DNA of 64,000 nucleotides from Amphiura filiformis. Taxonomy: Eukaryota; Echinodermata; Ophiuroidea; Amphilepidida; Amphiuridae. The position numbers were made by a program, and so were the translations under genes. Positions 38,792 to 64,000 of the stretch are shown in pieces. The DNA is taken from positions 124,001 to 188,000 of the forward strand of contig NW_027305510.1 in the NCBI RefSeq assembly GCF_039555335.1, written 5' to 3'. The notes beneath the pieces were generated by a model. The model did no database searches and was not told the origin of the DNA. It saw nothing but the letters and a program-made list of their open reading frames with translations. Within the stretch, counting starts at the first letter, position 1. Every line of letters begins with the position of its first letter.

Positions 38792-41313
38792 CCTGGACAA
38801 CCGATTCTTTTGTTTAGCAAGGCTCACTCAGTCATTTAATGTGGCAATACAAACGATCGAATTTGGTGTTGAAACGAGCTAAATTTTGAGTTACACCTTT
38901 TCAATGTAAAATTAATTTTCTCGGCCAAATGAAATGCAATCATTTTTTTTTTTTGTAAATGTCAGGTCAAATTGTAGTGCTTGATACTTATTTTTTTTTT
39001 TCAAATCCTAGTGTTAAACTTAGGCGTGAAATTCAGTCATTTCGTGTAAGATTTTCGATTTTGATAGGCTTAAACTCTGCCCGCGAGCCTTTTCTTGGAT
39101 CAACCTTTTAGCTTTTCAAAGTAATATAGTACGCTAATGAAGGATTTTTCCCAACTTTCTAACGCACATCACCGTGAGCGATATATCATAGTTTTGTCAG
39201 AATTTACGTTTTGATTTCACCATTTTTTCACCGGCTGAAATTTTTTCAAAATCAACGCGTGAAATATAAGGCTAATAATACTAGCATTGTGGATCGATAT
39301 CCCTGGGTTTTAATAGGAATACCGGCATGATACAGTGTTGCCAGAACTTCAATATAGCAACGAAATTCCCAGGCCTAATACTAAAAATAGCGCTCCTATA
39401 CTGATCATGTTTATAGCACGATGAGGATATTTCATCATCACGTGAGTGATTCGGACCAATGTGTTGAAATTTGCTTCTCCTCAAAACAACTTTGCCCGAA
39501 GGCTTACATGCAATTGGGCAATATTTTAAACAAAACTTTCTTTTACAAAACATTATATTACGCTGTATGTTTTATGATCAAGCAAACTGTTTGGAACACA
39601 CGTCCAAAGAAATAACCTTCGTAACGCCCCGGCGTAACGCCCCAGACTTTCGTTATTTAAACGCCAGAAATAGATTGTCCTTATAAGAACCATCAGAGAT
39701 TGTGGCTTATAAGAACCGTTCATTATCATTGTTAACTTAAACAGGTTTTTGTTTTTAAACATCTTTATAAATTGATTGTTTTTATGTTTGTTTGTAAATT
39801 TCGTGCTTTACGCGCTTTGAGTTCCTCATCAGAGATTGTGCCTTATAAGAACCATTCATTTTCATTGTTAACTTAAACAGGTTTTTGTTTTTAAACAAAA
39901 ACCTGTTCAAGCAATTATTTAAAATTGCTTGCCTATAAAAACAGAATAACTTGGATGTTAATACTTGACGTAGTGTTTCAATTGTCATGAAGGTGACTGG
40001 GTATGGTGCCTTTTGTTTGTGTTTGTTTGAAACTGCTTTTGGAATCCCACCGAAAGGCATAGGCCCAAATGAAGCAGCCAAAACAATACCAGGTTAAACA
40101 TGGAAGTTTATAAAACTTATTAAATAACCTTAAGGAAAAAAAAAAACATTTGTGGCAACAATAAGCCTTGCATTGAAAGTCATGGTTAAAGTGTGTTGAT
40201 TACCACACCAAAGTTTCCCTACATACACCCCCACTACCCACCTTACACACCTCTGCACCCACCCCACCCTATAGGCCTACATGTACATGATATTACATAA
40301 TAATATATAGCATAGCTATACATTTAGGTATAGCGCTTAATTATGACAAATATGGCTAGGCCTATATATAGGCCTACATGTCAAATTAAAAACAAACCCG
40401 AACACTGATGAATCTCTACAGAAACCCGAACACAAGTCTGAAGGGTGTAATGAAAATGGCAACCCGCGATGGGGGGGGGGGGGTAGGTCATACAAAATTC
40501 ACATGGAGATAGGAGGGACAGAAGATTAAAATCCTCTATAATATAAACACGCTAATTTTTCTAGGTTTGGACCGTGGATTTTCATGAACCTCAAGCGTGC
40601 GTCTCTTAATACGGACTAACCTAGGTAAACAAACACACAGACAGACAAAATGGTTTTCATAATCATGGAATGCATATAAATTGAAATTGCAGGCTATCTC
40701 GGGAGCAAATTTTTAAAATTCACCTCATTTACCAATTGGGGATTTGGGCTACCAAATCGCTACTAGTCGGGCAATCTTCATGATCTTTGCTTTTCAATGG
40801 AAAATTGCCCTGGATGACAACAATGAAAATATCGACTATTTCTGCTGGTTGCGCACGAGATAAAAGCACCGAGTTTGACATTTTCAGAGCATGAAGGGAA
40901 AAAGGTAAAATAAAAACGGAAATTCTGACAAAACTATAATATATAGACCCACACGATGTGCTTTACAGAGGTGAGAAATATCTTTCTTTAGCAAACTATA
41001 TTAGTTTGAGACGCTAAAAAATCAATTCCGTAAAAAGCTCGCAGGCGAACTCAAGGCCTATAAAAATCAAAAATATCACACTAAAAGATATACAATTTGA
41101 TGCTTAATTTTAACACCAGGATTTAAAAAAAATGTATATCCAAGCACCAAGTTTTTAACTGACATTACTGAAGAAAAAAAAAATATTGCTTTATATTTGA
41201 CCGAGAAAATTAATTTCATAGCAAAAAGGTGTATCTCTGAATTGTGCTGATTTTAACATGTATCGATCGACTTTTAGCGCGACTAAGCATTTCTAAAGAA
41301 TCGGTTGTCCAGG
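38792..41313. mobile_element. 2.5-kb element with long (about 440-bp) imperfect inverted ends
   Basis: The outer ends cctggacaaccgattctt (38792) and aagaatcggttgtccagg (to 41313) are exact inverses. Inward pairing continues imperfectly, for example ttaattttctcggcc near 38920 with ccgagaaaattaa near 41205, and ctgacaaaactata near 40930 with its partner near 39200. The centre (39250-40870) holds a 70-bp direct repeat (39691 and 39828) and no transposase. It is a foldback-type, non-autonomous DNA element. Confidence 0.75.
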
Positions 41314-43845
41314 TAGGTGACTGTTTACTCATAGATAGCGGGGACCCGCGCTAGTAACATTTTAAAAACAGCAAATGTTGTGATGTTTTGTGTTTGCTAT
41401 ACTATCGGCTATCTTCAGTAGATAGCAATGACTTTACAGAACAATCTGCTATCTTCATTTGATAGCACTAACTTTATAGCCATCAGCTGTCTTCATTAGA
41501 TAGCAATTACTTCACACAACCAATCTGAACATGTCAAGGCTCTGACTAAACGCATGACAAAAACAAAACATGCAAGGGCATGAGACGTGAGAAATTGGAA
41601 TAGAGAAACGTTGCAGTTCTATATCACAAAGTTATGTTATTTATTTGCCAAAGCTTTTCGCCATCAAGGCTTCTTCAGGGCAAGACTGAAACATGAAAAA
41701 AGATACAGGCAAAAAATCAACCGATGAAAAGCAATATAATACGTTACACTGAGCAAAATGCGAATAATTTATGTGAGCCTCATGTACCTCCCACCTTGGC
41801 TCAATTTTGTAACTTGTTTAAATATAACTTGCTGCCATCAAATGCGAAGTTATTATTTTGATTGTGTCATTTTCACATGACTTAATTAATGAATGTAGAA
41901 CCATAAAGATGTTCTGCGTGTAGGCGCTTTTGCTTTTCAAGTTTATAGGCCTTTGTTTATATCTGCATTAGTAGGCCTATTGTCAGTTCCTTTGTTAGAA
42001 GTTTTAAGTTAAAGGGGCTCTCAGAAGAAGCTCTCAGAGATTGGTCGAGAACCCAAAAAATCTACAAAAGATTGATAAAACGGGGAAATGTCTTTAAACC
42101 ATATTCTTTTCACAAAAATCGACAAAATATGAAGAAAACTGTCATCTTGGAGATCGCATTTTGTTTTATGCGCTCTGCATTGTGGGATGTAGGCCTACGC
42201 ACCAAAGTACCGGTGTAGGCCTATCTGAACACTCCTCTTTAAGTGTGAGCATACATGTATTAAAAACATTGCATTTATATGCCAAAATATCCGGGTTTGG
42301 AAAAAAAAATAACCAATTTTAATATTTTATTAAAGATTGTAGCCTAATGGTGTAGTACAAGAAGTTGATAGGAATTAGTACAATTTTAGCCTTTCAATGC
42401 CGGCCGCTTTAATAATAGCTGAAAATTTCAAATCTTCATTTCTTTTGTCTACAATGACGCTAGATAACTCTAAATTATTCATATTCACACGATAAGGTCA
42501 TGGGGTCAAATAATTGGCCAAGCCCATACAGCTTTATGTCAAAATTACACCTTTTTCACTAGGTAGAGGCTTCAATAATAGCGTCAATATGGGCCCAATC
42601 CAAGTGGCACAACATCCAGGGGTATTCAAACTATAGTAAAGAAAATAAAAATTCTCTAAATTTAGTGAAAATTCTCTGCATTCGGCCATTTATTTTTCAG
42701 TTTTGGTCGGTGTTTCGGGCGCGTCATCTTTGCTTTCCCAGACAAACAAGTACCTAGACCTATAACTTTGGTTCGCGTAGTGAAGTCAACACTGCTTAGC
42801 AACGATTTTGACAAGGACGCAAACAAGCAGACATGTTCGCGTCTACAGAACATGTTGCATTTGACGCGGGCGATAACGGCGCAGCAATCACGCAAACGAT
42901 CGCGTTTTTCGTTCCAGACATGAACGCTTATTTCTCCGCGTCCGACCACCCGACCAAAATCACCTTGGATACGTGGCTTCACCTACTGCCATGGTTAGGG
43001 ATGGGCAGTTACAGGTCTAGGTGGTATGTCTATGTTTGCTTTGATATAGCCTGCCCTCAGCGACATGTTTATTTATCAATCAGTATAACGCCCAAAGGTT
43101 AGTCAAATTCCGCCCAACTGTTTCAGGATGTGTACACAGCTAGATTCCATTATAAAATATCAACCTGTAACCCAATACATGTCTTCGTTTTTTGTTTTGT
43201 TTTATGTGAACGTGTGCAAATATTGTTTGCCAATTATGATTCTCATGGGCGATTTGTTTTTGGTAAGCCTTGGGAGGGGAGAAGAGTGTTGAAATAATGC
43301 AACTGACTGGCTGGATTCTGATGCCTGTATGATGATGATCTAAACTGAGATTTTCTCACTACGCTCGTTGCTCACTTATGGTTTGTCAGGGTTTGTGTTG
43401 CATTTTTTGGTCAAGACCGAACAAAAATCACCATAAAATGACATTTATAATTATAATAAAAAAAATCATTGAATTAAGAGATGATTTTCATGTGTCATAC
43501 GTTCTGTACACCAAATAAAAGTTTCTACTCTATTTAGTTTTCAAGAAATAGCTAGTTTAGGTAAAAAATACTTATCATGAAATACCGAGGTTTAGGGCAG
43601 GCGGCGGATGACATGATCGAGCCGGCAACTCGTGAAACCGCCCGGCCGTATGGCATTTTCCATATACTTGGTTAGTTTTGTGGGGTTCATTATCGAACCC
43701 CAACGGTTTTAGCTTGTATTTATATTATTTATCAACATAGGCCTATTTGTTTGTGATATTTCAAGCGTTTTAAAATTTCAAAATAATCCCATTCAATTAC
43801 ACGGTTGACGATGAAAATTTACTGAATTTAGGGAATGCACGTCAT
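41314..43845. other. Intergenic sequence, no supported gene
   Basis: 41395-41520 has three diverged copies of a 45-bp unit around ctatcttcattagatagca. 42660-43100 has open frames of about 100 codons on both strands in a GC-richer stretch, without a recognisable domain or splice context. Elsewhere it is AT-rich sequence. Confidence 0.4.
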
Positions 43846-43898
43846 ATCTCCAAAAGAAACATGTTGAACTTGAAACTTGTGCAGCAAGCACTCCAAAT

Positions 43899-46800
43899 GT
43901 GTCGCATGATATGTATGTGCATGCGCCCTCTCCATCTTGTTTTGCACCGAGATGTCCTGATACTGGGCTTTCTCTATCTGAGCATGACAAATTTCATGAA
44001 CTCATTCTGCCCAAATCCATCTCATTTGATGTAAACCAAATACAATATTATGGTATGCATACAGGTGTTGAAATAGAATCTGATTATCTCCAAAACAAAC
44101 ATGCTGAACTTGAAACTTGTGCAGTAAGCACTCCAAATGTGTCGCATGATATGTATGTGCATGCGCCCTCTCCATTATGTCTCGTACCAACAAGATGCCC
44201 TGATGGGCTCTCCCCTCCTGATCATAACAAACCCAATGAACTCACACTGTTCAAATTCATCCCCTTTGATGTAAACCAAAATTACGGTATGCATAGGGGT
44301 GTAGAAACAAAATCTGGTACTCTTCAAAACAAACATTTTGATCTTGAAATCTGTGAAGAAAGTGTTTCAAATGTGTCGCATGATATGTTTGTGCATGCGC
44401 CCTCACATTTATGTCTTACATCAAGAAGCCCTGATATTGGGCTCTTTCCTCATGAACATGACAAATTCCATGAACTCAATCAGTTCAAACTCATCTCATT
44501 AGATGTAAACCAAATATATGGTATGCATACAGGTGTGGAAATAGAATCTGGTACTCTCCAAAACAAACATATTGAACTTGAAATCTGTGAAGAAAATACT
44601 TCAAATGTGTCGCATGATATGTATGTGCATGCGCCCTCCCCTTTATGTCTTACATCAAGAAGCCCTGACACTGGGCTCCCACCTTCAGATCATGACAAAT
44701 TCCATGAACTCATGCTGTCCAAACTCATCTCATTTGTTGTCAACAAAATGTATGATATGTATACGTGTGTTGAAACTGGTGTTCTAAATGTTACATGTGT
44801 TCAAGGTGAAAATTATACTGAACACAAGTGTATGTTATATGAAACCTTTGAATCCTCCCTATCATATTACAGTAGCCTGCACACAGGTGTTATACCTTGT
44901 ACCAAAGGTAAATATGTTGAACTCATTAATTGTACTGAATACATTCCATTCATCCCGCATCCAAAACAAACTTATTATGATAGTACGCATACAGGAGCTG
45001 AAAGCAGTGCCCCTAAAGCCACATGTGTTGAGCTTGAAATCTGCACTGAAAGTATTTCACACATGCACGTGTCGTGTGATACGTTGGTGCCCTCCATATG
45101 CCTCATACAAAGAAGCTTTGTTACAAGTTGTTTTCCATCTTATGTCAACCAAAACAAGGCTAACATAAACAACCTGTACCTGTACGTGCTGAATCTCCTT
45201 GAATTTACATTCTCTCTTTTTGCCAAATGTTCCCAACATGCATGCAACCAAAACCAGCTTGCAATGTGGAGCTTTAAACTCCTTGTTAGTAAACAACAAA
45301 AACTAACCCATACACGTGGGGTTTGGCATTTTGATTCCAAAAATACCAGTCACTTGTTATTGATATTATTTATACTTAGTGGGCAAATTGAAACAAACCC
45401 TGGCCCTCAAGTTTTGGAGTACAAATGTGGCGTTTGCCAGTCAGAGGTTGGTAATGATGCTCAAGCGTTAATCTGTGACAAGTGTAACTTCTGGTGTCAC
45501 ACCGAGTGCGTTGGTTTATCTGATCAAAATTATAATGACCTGATGAACACATCTGGTAGTTTTTCCTGGGTGTGCTATCAATGTGGCTGTCCAAATTTTG
45601 ATAGCTCTCTTTTTGGAACCAGATCCATAGAGTTGTCAAATCCATTCTCAACACTAAGTGATTCTATCATTGACATTCCAGGTGGTGATTACCCCAAAAC
45701 ATCCACCCCAACTGATACAAACCATGAGCAACAATTCAGGAGTTTTTCTCCTCCCAAAAACCGTAGCAACAAAATCAAGACAATGATTATAAACTGTAAT
45801 GGGCTGAAAGGTCAAAAGAAACAGGCAGCCTTTCGTGCCTCAGTGGATCATCACAATCCTGATATCATCCTGGGCTGTGAGTCAAAAATCAGTCAAGATA
45901 TGGCTACATATTCCATATTCCCAGACAATTACGCCATTTACAGGAAAGATAGAGACTCAAACGGGGGAGGCGTATTTATTGCTGTCAGAGACACTCTCAT
46001 AACTGCTGACATACCAGACTTAGACTCAAACTGTGAAGTAGTGTGGGCAAGCTTACAGTTTTCAGACACCAAATCACTGTATATTGCCAGCTACTATGGC
46101 CCACAAACTAACAAAGCTAAATCCCTTGAAGAATTAGCCAAGTCCTTGTCTACTGTGTACTCTAAACAGAGATCTAAGCTCCCAAATGTCATCATCGGGG
46201 GCGATTTCAACTTCGCTGACATAAATTGGGACTCATGGACAACCACCAATCCAAAAACAGCTAGTGAACACAGAAGCTTCTTGAGCTTTTTACTTGAAAA
46301 CTCACTCTCCCAACTTGTCACAAAGGTCACTAGACCTATATCCAATAGTATATTGGATTTGATCACCACCACAAATCCACACTTGGTGAGCAACATCATT
46401 GTGAGCTCAGGTATATCGGACCACGATATAGTCACCTTTGACATAAACATGAAACCAAAATACCAGGTTAAACCACCCAGGAAAATGTATAACTTCCTGA
46501 AAGCTGATGAAAGTGTTTTAAATGAAAAGGTAGCAGCATTCACACAGGAGTTTCTTGCATCAAATCCCTCTCTAAATACTGTGGACACAAACTGGGAGAA
46601 AATAAGAAATTGCTTGTATGAAATCATGAATGACCATGTCCCATGGAAAATGAGTAATGGGAAACGTCATCTCCCTTGGATCACTCGTGACATCAAACGA
46701 TGCATGCGGAAAAGAGACACTCTCTACAGCAAGGCACGTAAACATCCAAGTGACCAATCCTGGAGAACATTCCGCCAATATCGGAACAAAGTGACCTCAT

Positions 46801-47135
46801 TGGTTCACAACGCACACCAAGAATACGTCAACAACATCATTGGTGCCAACATTGTAGAGAAACCAAAATCCTTCTGGTCATACGTGAAGCTCATGCGAAC
46901 TGAAAATCTTGGAGTACCAACACTCAGAACTGACACAAAACTCTGCACAACTGACAAAGATAAAGCTGAAGCTCTCAACACACACTTCAAATCTGTCTTC
47001 ACTTGTGAACCAAAGACCAACATACCTGATAAGGGGATCTCACCTCATCCATCAATATCGGTGCTCACCATAGGCTTGGAGGAGTGGAAAACAACTTTCA
47101 TCACTGAACCCAACCAAGGCTTGTGGACCAGATGA
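43899..47135 (+). pseudogene. LINE polyprotein, upstream frame (repeats, 2A-like, PHD, endonuclease)
   Basis: A 1,078-codon frame. Residues 1-310 are the four-fold repeat. Residues 480-503 form a hydrophobic stretch ending SGQIETNPGP. Residues 509-565 are the PHD zinc-binding module. Residues 625-850 are the endonuclease with the expected N, E, D and SDH motifs. The frame leaves the RT register near 47118, where KACGPDEL is expected but GLWTR and a stop are read. Whether the first ATG is the native start is unknown because the element appears 5'-truncated within its repeats. Confidence 0.8.
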
Positions 47136-48575
47136 ACTGCCTGCCAAGCTCTTGAAGATGGTCGCACATGAACTAGCACCTGCACTCAGATTTCTTTTTC
47201 ACCAATCCTACACCCTGGGCTGCGTACCAACCCAATGGAAACAAGCTCTGGTCACCGGTATACACAAGAAAGGTCTAAAATCCGACCCTGCAAATTACAG
47301 ACCCATTTCACTTACTTGCCTGTGTTGCAAAATAATGGAACACATTGTACTCAGCCATGTTTCCAAGCATCTCAACGCAAATAACATCTTGCTTGACTCT
47401 CAACACGGGTTTAGGGAGAGGCTGTCAACGGTAACACAACTAATTACATCTTGCCATGACTGGTCTTACACTCTCCAAAATCGCGGCCAAGCTGACGTAG
47501 TGTTGCTAGACTTTAGCAAGGCGTTTGATAAAGTTCCACATCATCGTTTATCCGCCAAACTAAACTTCTACGGCATCAGAGGTCCGACTTTGAATGGGTC
47601 AACTCCTTTCTGCACAACAGAGTACAAGCTGTGTCAGTAAACGGTTCTCACTCCAGCTGGGGCAATGTTACATCAGGTGTACCCCAAGGATCGGTACTTG
47701 GACCAGCCCTCTTCCTGTTGTACATTAATGATATCCAAGAGAAGATCCAGTCAAGTATGCGCCTGTTTGCAGACGACAGTATTGTGTATCGGGAGATTAA
47801 GAGCGAAGAAGACCATCGCATCCTGCAGAGAGATCTCGAAGTCCTCGCTGACTGGTCGTCCACCTGGCTTATGCAGTTTAACATCAGCAAGTGTGCCATT
47901 CTCTCCATCACCAAGAAACGCAAACCAAGCATCTTCCAATATAACATCCTTGGACAGCCACTTGTGAGAGCAGACCAGCACGAGTATCTCGGCGTTACCA
48001 TCTCGCATGATCTCCAATGGAGCGACCACTGCAGTAAAATCACCAAGAAAGCGAGTCGCACCTTGGGTTTGCTACGCCGCACCTTATCTCCCTGTAATCA
48101 AGACGTCAAAGCCAGAGCCTACCAGGCGCTTGTACGCCCTCAGCTTGACTACGCCGCTGAAGCCTGGAACCCGTATACCATCACTGTAGTTAATCGCATT
48201 GAGCAAGTTCAGCGAGCTGCAGCACGGTTTGTCTTCAGAGACTTCAGAAGAACTACATCTGTGTCAAGCTTGATCAACACCTTGGGCTGGGACCAACTTC
48301 ATACCAGGCGCCTGGCATCACAGCTGACCATGTTCTATAAGATCCAACATGGCCTGGTCAACATACAACTGCCGCACATTATCCAACCAGCAACATACAT
48401 AGGTAGACACGACCATCAATTGAAATATTCCATACCAGAAGCCACCATAGACTGCTACAAATATGCATACTATCCTAGAGCCGTAAGATTGTGGAACCAA
48501 CTACCATCAGCGACAGTGTTAGCACCATCTTTAGCCACTTTCAAGGAAGCCGCCCTACCAGCTGTGAGGGGATGA
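47119..48575 (+). pseudogene. LINE reverse transcriptase, two downstream frames
   Basis: 47119-47592 carries RT motifs 1-3 (TGIHKKG, NYRPISLT, DFSKAFDKVPHH). After a shift near 47590, 47593-48575 carries SGVPQGSVLGPALFLLYIND, FADDS and the thumb/C-terminal region ending ALPAVRG with a stop. The YxDD box reads FADD, normal for this group. The intact equivalents of the short intronic RT fragments (VPQGS.LGP) are coded at 47677-47710. Confidence 0.85.
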
Positions 48576-48790
48576 AGGTACCTGTTGGCTCAAGACTCCT
48601 GTAAACCACCACAGCAAGTATGTTTTTATCCCGCACCCTAAGTTTTTCGTTTGGTATGGTCGTTACTTTTTCTTCACCTACACTTTTCTGCACTTTGCCT
48701 GTTGACGTCACTTCTGCACCATCCTAGTATAGCTTTTAAAGCTGCAAAAGGATTCACCTTTGAAGATTGAAGACATACACCACCTGGCTC

Positions 48791-49590
48791 AGCCGGCTGA
48801 CACAGGACATTTGAGAACAACATTTTTTTTAAAAATATGGGGTCATTAAAAAGTGAGAGCATAGTTTTTGACATTTGGTGAGAGAAAAAATATGGGTAAG
48901 AGACGGTGTTTGGACCTAAATTACTAGGGATTTAAAACATGATATGGGTTCCATTTTGGTCCGCAGAGCCAAAACAGTCCAACTTTGTTTCACAAAATAA
49001 GTACCGTAGTGACGTAGCCAAGGGACCCCTAGCCCGAGGTATTCACACCTCCGTCACTACGATTTCCACTGTGTCAAATCCTTACTGTGAGGAAGGAACA
49101 ACGTAGGGCCATGATGTGTCGGGCTAAGGGACCCCCAGAAAATTTTCAGGGATAAGTTTCAGTTTCAGTTGGGGACGGCAAAGAGTAAAGTATCATTGAA
49201 ATGACTAAAAATGGGACACAAAATATGGGGACGAAAATTTGCCTCCCTCCTAACACCACTGAAAATAAGTATGTACTATTAAAGATCAAGGAACTTCAGG
49301 CGTGGGGCCGCGAGGTAATCTTCCCCCAGTCAGGCACGCAGGGGGGCATAACACTGGAACTATAAATGATTTTTAGCTGTTTTGTCTGGCTTGGACATTT
49401 TGTTTGATACTGCTGCCATTGTCATCAGAACCCAAGCATGTCTCGGCTGAGACGAATATACAATAAAATCTTCACCAAGGAACCATCTTTACCCAAGCTT
49501 GAGCCTATGGAATATTGTTGTGTAAATTAACGGGCGTAATCACAACGCAAACATTGGGCGACAAAATCAGCAACACTTAAGACATTCAAA
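48791..49590. other. Upstream region of zinc-finger gene 2
   Basis: No coding feature is recognised. The stretch should contain the promoter and 5' untranslated region of gene 2, but I see no TATA box or other defined element. A stretch at 48870-49250 is AT-rich with short G runs. Confidence 0.35.
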
Positions 49591-63483
<13,893 letters not shown>

Positions 63484-63960
63484 GTAAGTAATAAAGGGGT
63501 GTGGCATTCCCCAAGGTTCAATTCAGGGCCCCACATGTGTCAGGGATGTGGCAAATCATTTGCCAGAATCACATACTTGAAATTACATGAGAAGACGCAT
63601 TGTCCTTCTGGGCATGAACGGGTAAGTAATAAAGGTGTGTGGCATTCCCCAAGTATGCTAGAATCACATACATAAAAAGATACATTGTCCAGGGATTGGG
63701 TTTTGAAAATAACAGGCGTGCTACAAATCACACTTCTGGAAATGTTAAGGCGGGGCTGTCAGGTGTGCTATTGATTGCACTTAAGAAGTTAAGAAATCCA
63801 GGTGTGCTATAAATAGCACTCAGGGTGCGATCTCGCTCGCGCGCCTTAAAACTCGATCCCTGATTGTCATAAAGGTAAACAAACCAAAGAAGTGGTGTTC
63901 CCCAAGGTTCAATTCAGGGACCCTGATTGTCCTCTGGACATCAACAGGTGAGTAATAATG
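63484..63960 (+). repeat. Duplicated finger exon, donors and sense RT-motif fragments
   Basis: Donors gtaagtaat occur at 63484 and 63622 (138-bp unit, a multiple of three). The unit contains ggtgtggcattccccaagg..., which in one plus-strand frame reads GIPQGSIQGP, followed directly by a near-perfect copy of the finger exon CQGCGKSF...KTH. A further motif copy (GVPQGSIQGP, about 63889-63921) with an exon-end-like tail and donor gtgagtaat lies at 63935-63960. Confidence 0.85.
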
Positions 63961-64000
63961 ATGTATTTTGCCAATATAGTGTACATCCAGCATTTATCAG

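Larger units (their letters stand above)
43846..48790 (+). mobile_element. CR1/L2-type LINE with N-terminal repeats, 2A-like motif, PHD finger, endonuclease and RT
   Basis: The protein frame 43899-47135 begins inside a tandem repeat (four units of about 78 residues, each with SHDMYVHAPSP and YGMHTGVE). It passes a 2A-like motif at 45381-45407, a PHD finger (CGVCQ...CDKC...WCHTEC...WVCYQCGC, 45424-45590), an AP endonuclease (IINCNGLKG, VIIGGDFNF, SGISDHDIV, 45780-46450), then a linker. The RT continues in other frames: 47119-47590 (GPDELPAKLL, KAFDKVPHH) and 47593-48575 (VPQGSVLGPALF, LFADDSIVY, LGVTI). Two frameshifts, near 47118 and 47590, inactivate it. The 5' border is set where the repeat similarity begins; the 3' border is approximate. 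Confidence 0.85.

Noticed and set aside
42662..43102. Overlapping frames of 89-106 codons on both strands
   Set aside because: No recognisable motif, no splice partners and no repeat evidence; length is compatible with chance in a GC-richer stretch.

Overview
The window is animal nuclear DNA. It has spliced genes with GT-AG introns, C2H2 zinc-finger exons split at the linker, truncated non-LTR retrotransposons, tRNA-derived SINEs, many small inverted-repeat (MITE-like) elements and very abundant minisatellites. The frequent short motif taggcctac, together with a CR1-like element that carries a PHD finger and a 2A-like motif, suggests a marine deuterostome invertebrate (echinoderm or hemichordate). 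That placement is inference from style, not a database match.

Layout. (1) 998-26317, plus strand: a long C2H2 zinc-finger gene whose 5' end lies outside the window. Fourteen exons with compatible phases encode a Q/H-rich stretch, a first four-finger cluster, several acidic or Q-rich linker exons, a second Q/H-rich stretch, a second finger cluster and a long basic tail with a stop at 26315-26317. A frameshift and a lost Cys sit in the last exon. (2) 26318-43845: no convincing host gene. It holds a 1.1-kb 21-bp minisatellite array, an RTE-like retrotransposon on the minus strand inside another such array, a repeated terminal-inverted-repeat element, a trinucleotide block, a 2.5-kb long-inverted-repeat element and many MITEs. 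(3) 43846 to about 48790: a CR1/L2-type LINE with a tandem-repeat N-terminus, a 2A-like motif, a PHD finger, an endonuclease and a reverse transcriptase broken by two frameshifts. (4) 49591-63483, plus strand: the start and most of a second zinc-finger gene with the same four-finger module; its end lies beyond the window.

The two genes carry three copies of one four-finger cassette (signatures DSSNL, QSSNC, KSSNL, then C-S/G-S-D/E-L), with mostly conserved intron positions. They are probably nuclear DNA- or RNA-binding regulators related by duplication.

The most unusual structure is in the introns. After at least ten exons the last 20-100 bases of the exon, together with its 5' splice site, are repeated several times just inside the following intron. 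In most of these arrays the repeat unit also contains a fragment of about 30 bp that encodes the reverse-transcriptase motif VPQGSILGPL, in antisense or sense orientation. The fragments differ mainly at synonymous positions. One intron shows the mirror case, with the 3' splice site and exon start amplified. A separate 21-bp minisatellite abuts several splice sites. I know of no description of this arrangement, and it is the main thing to check here.
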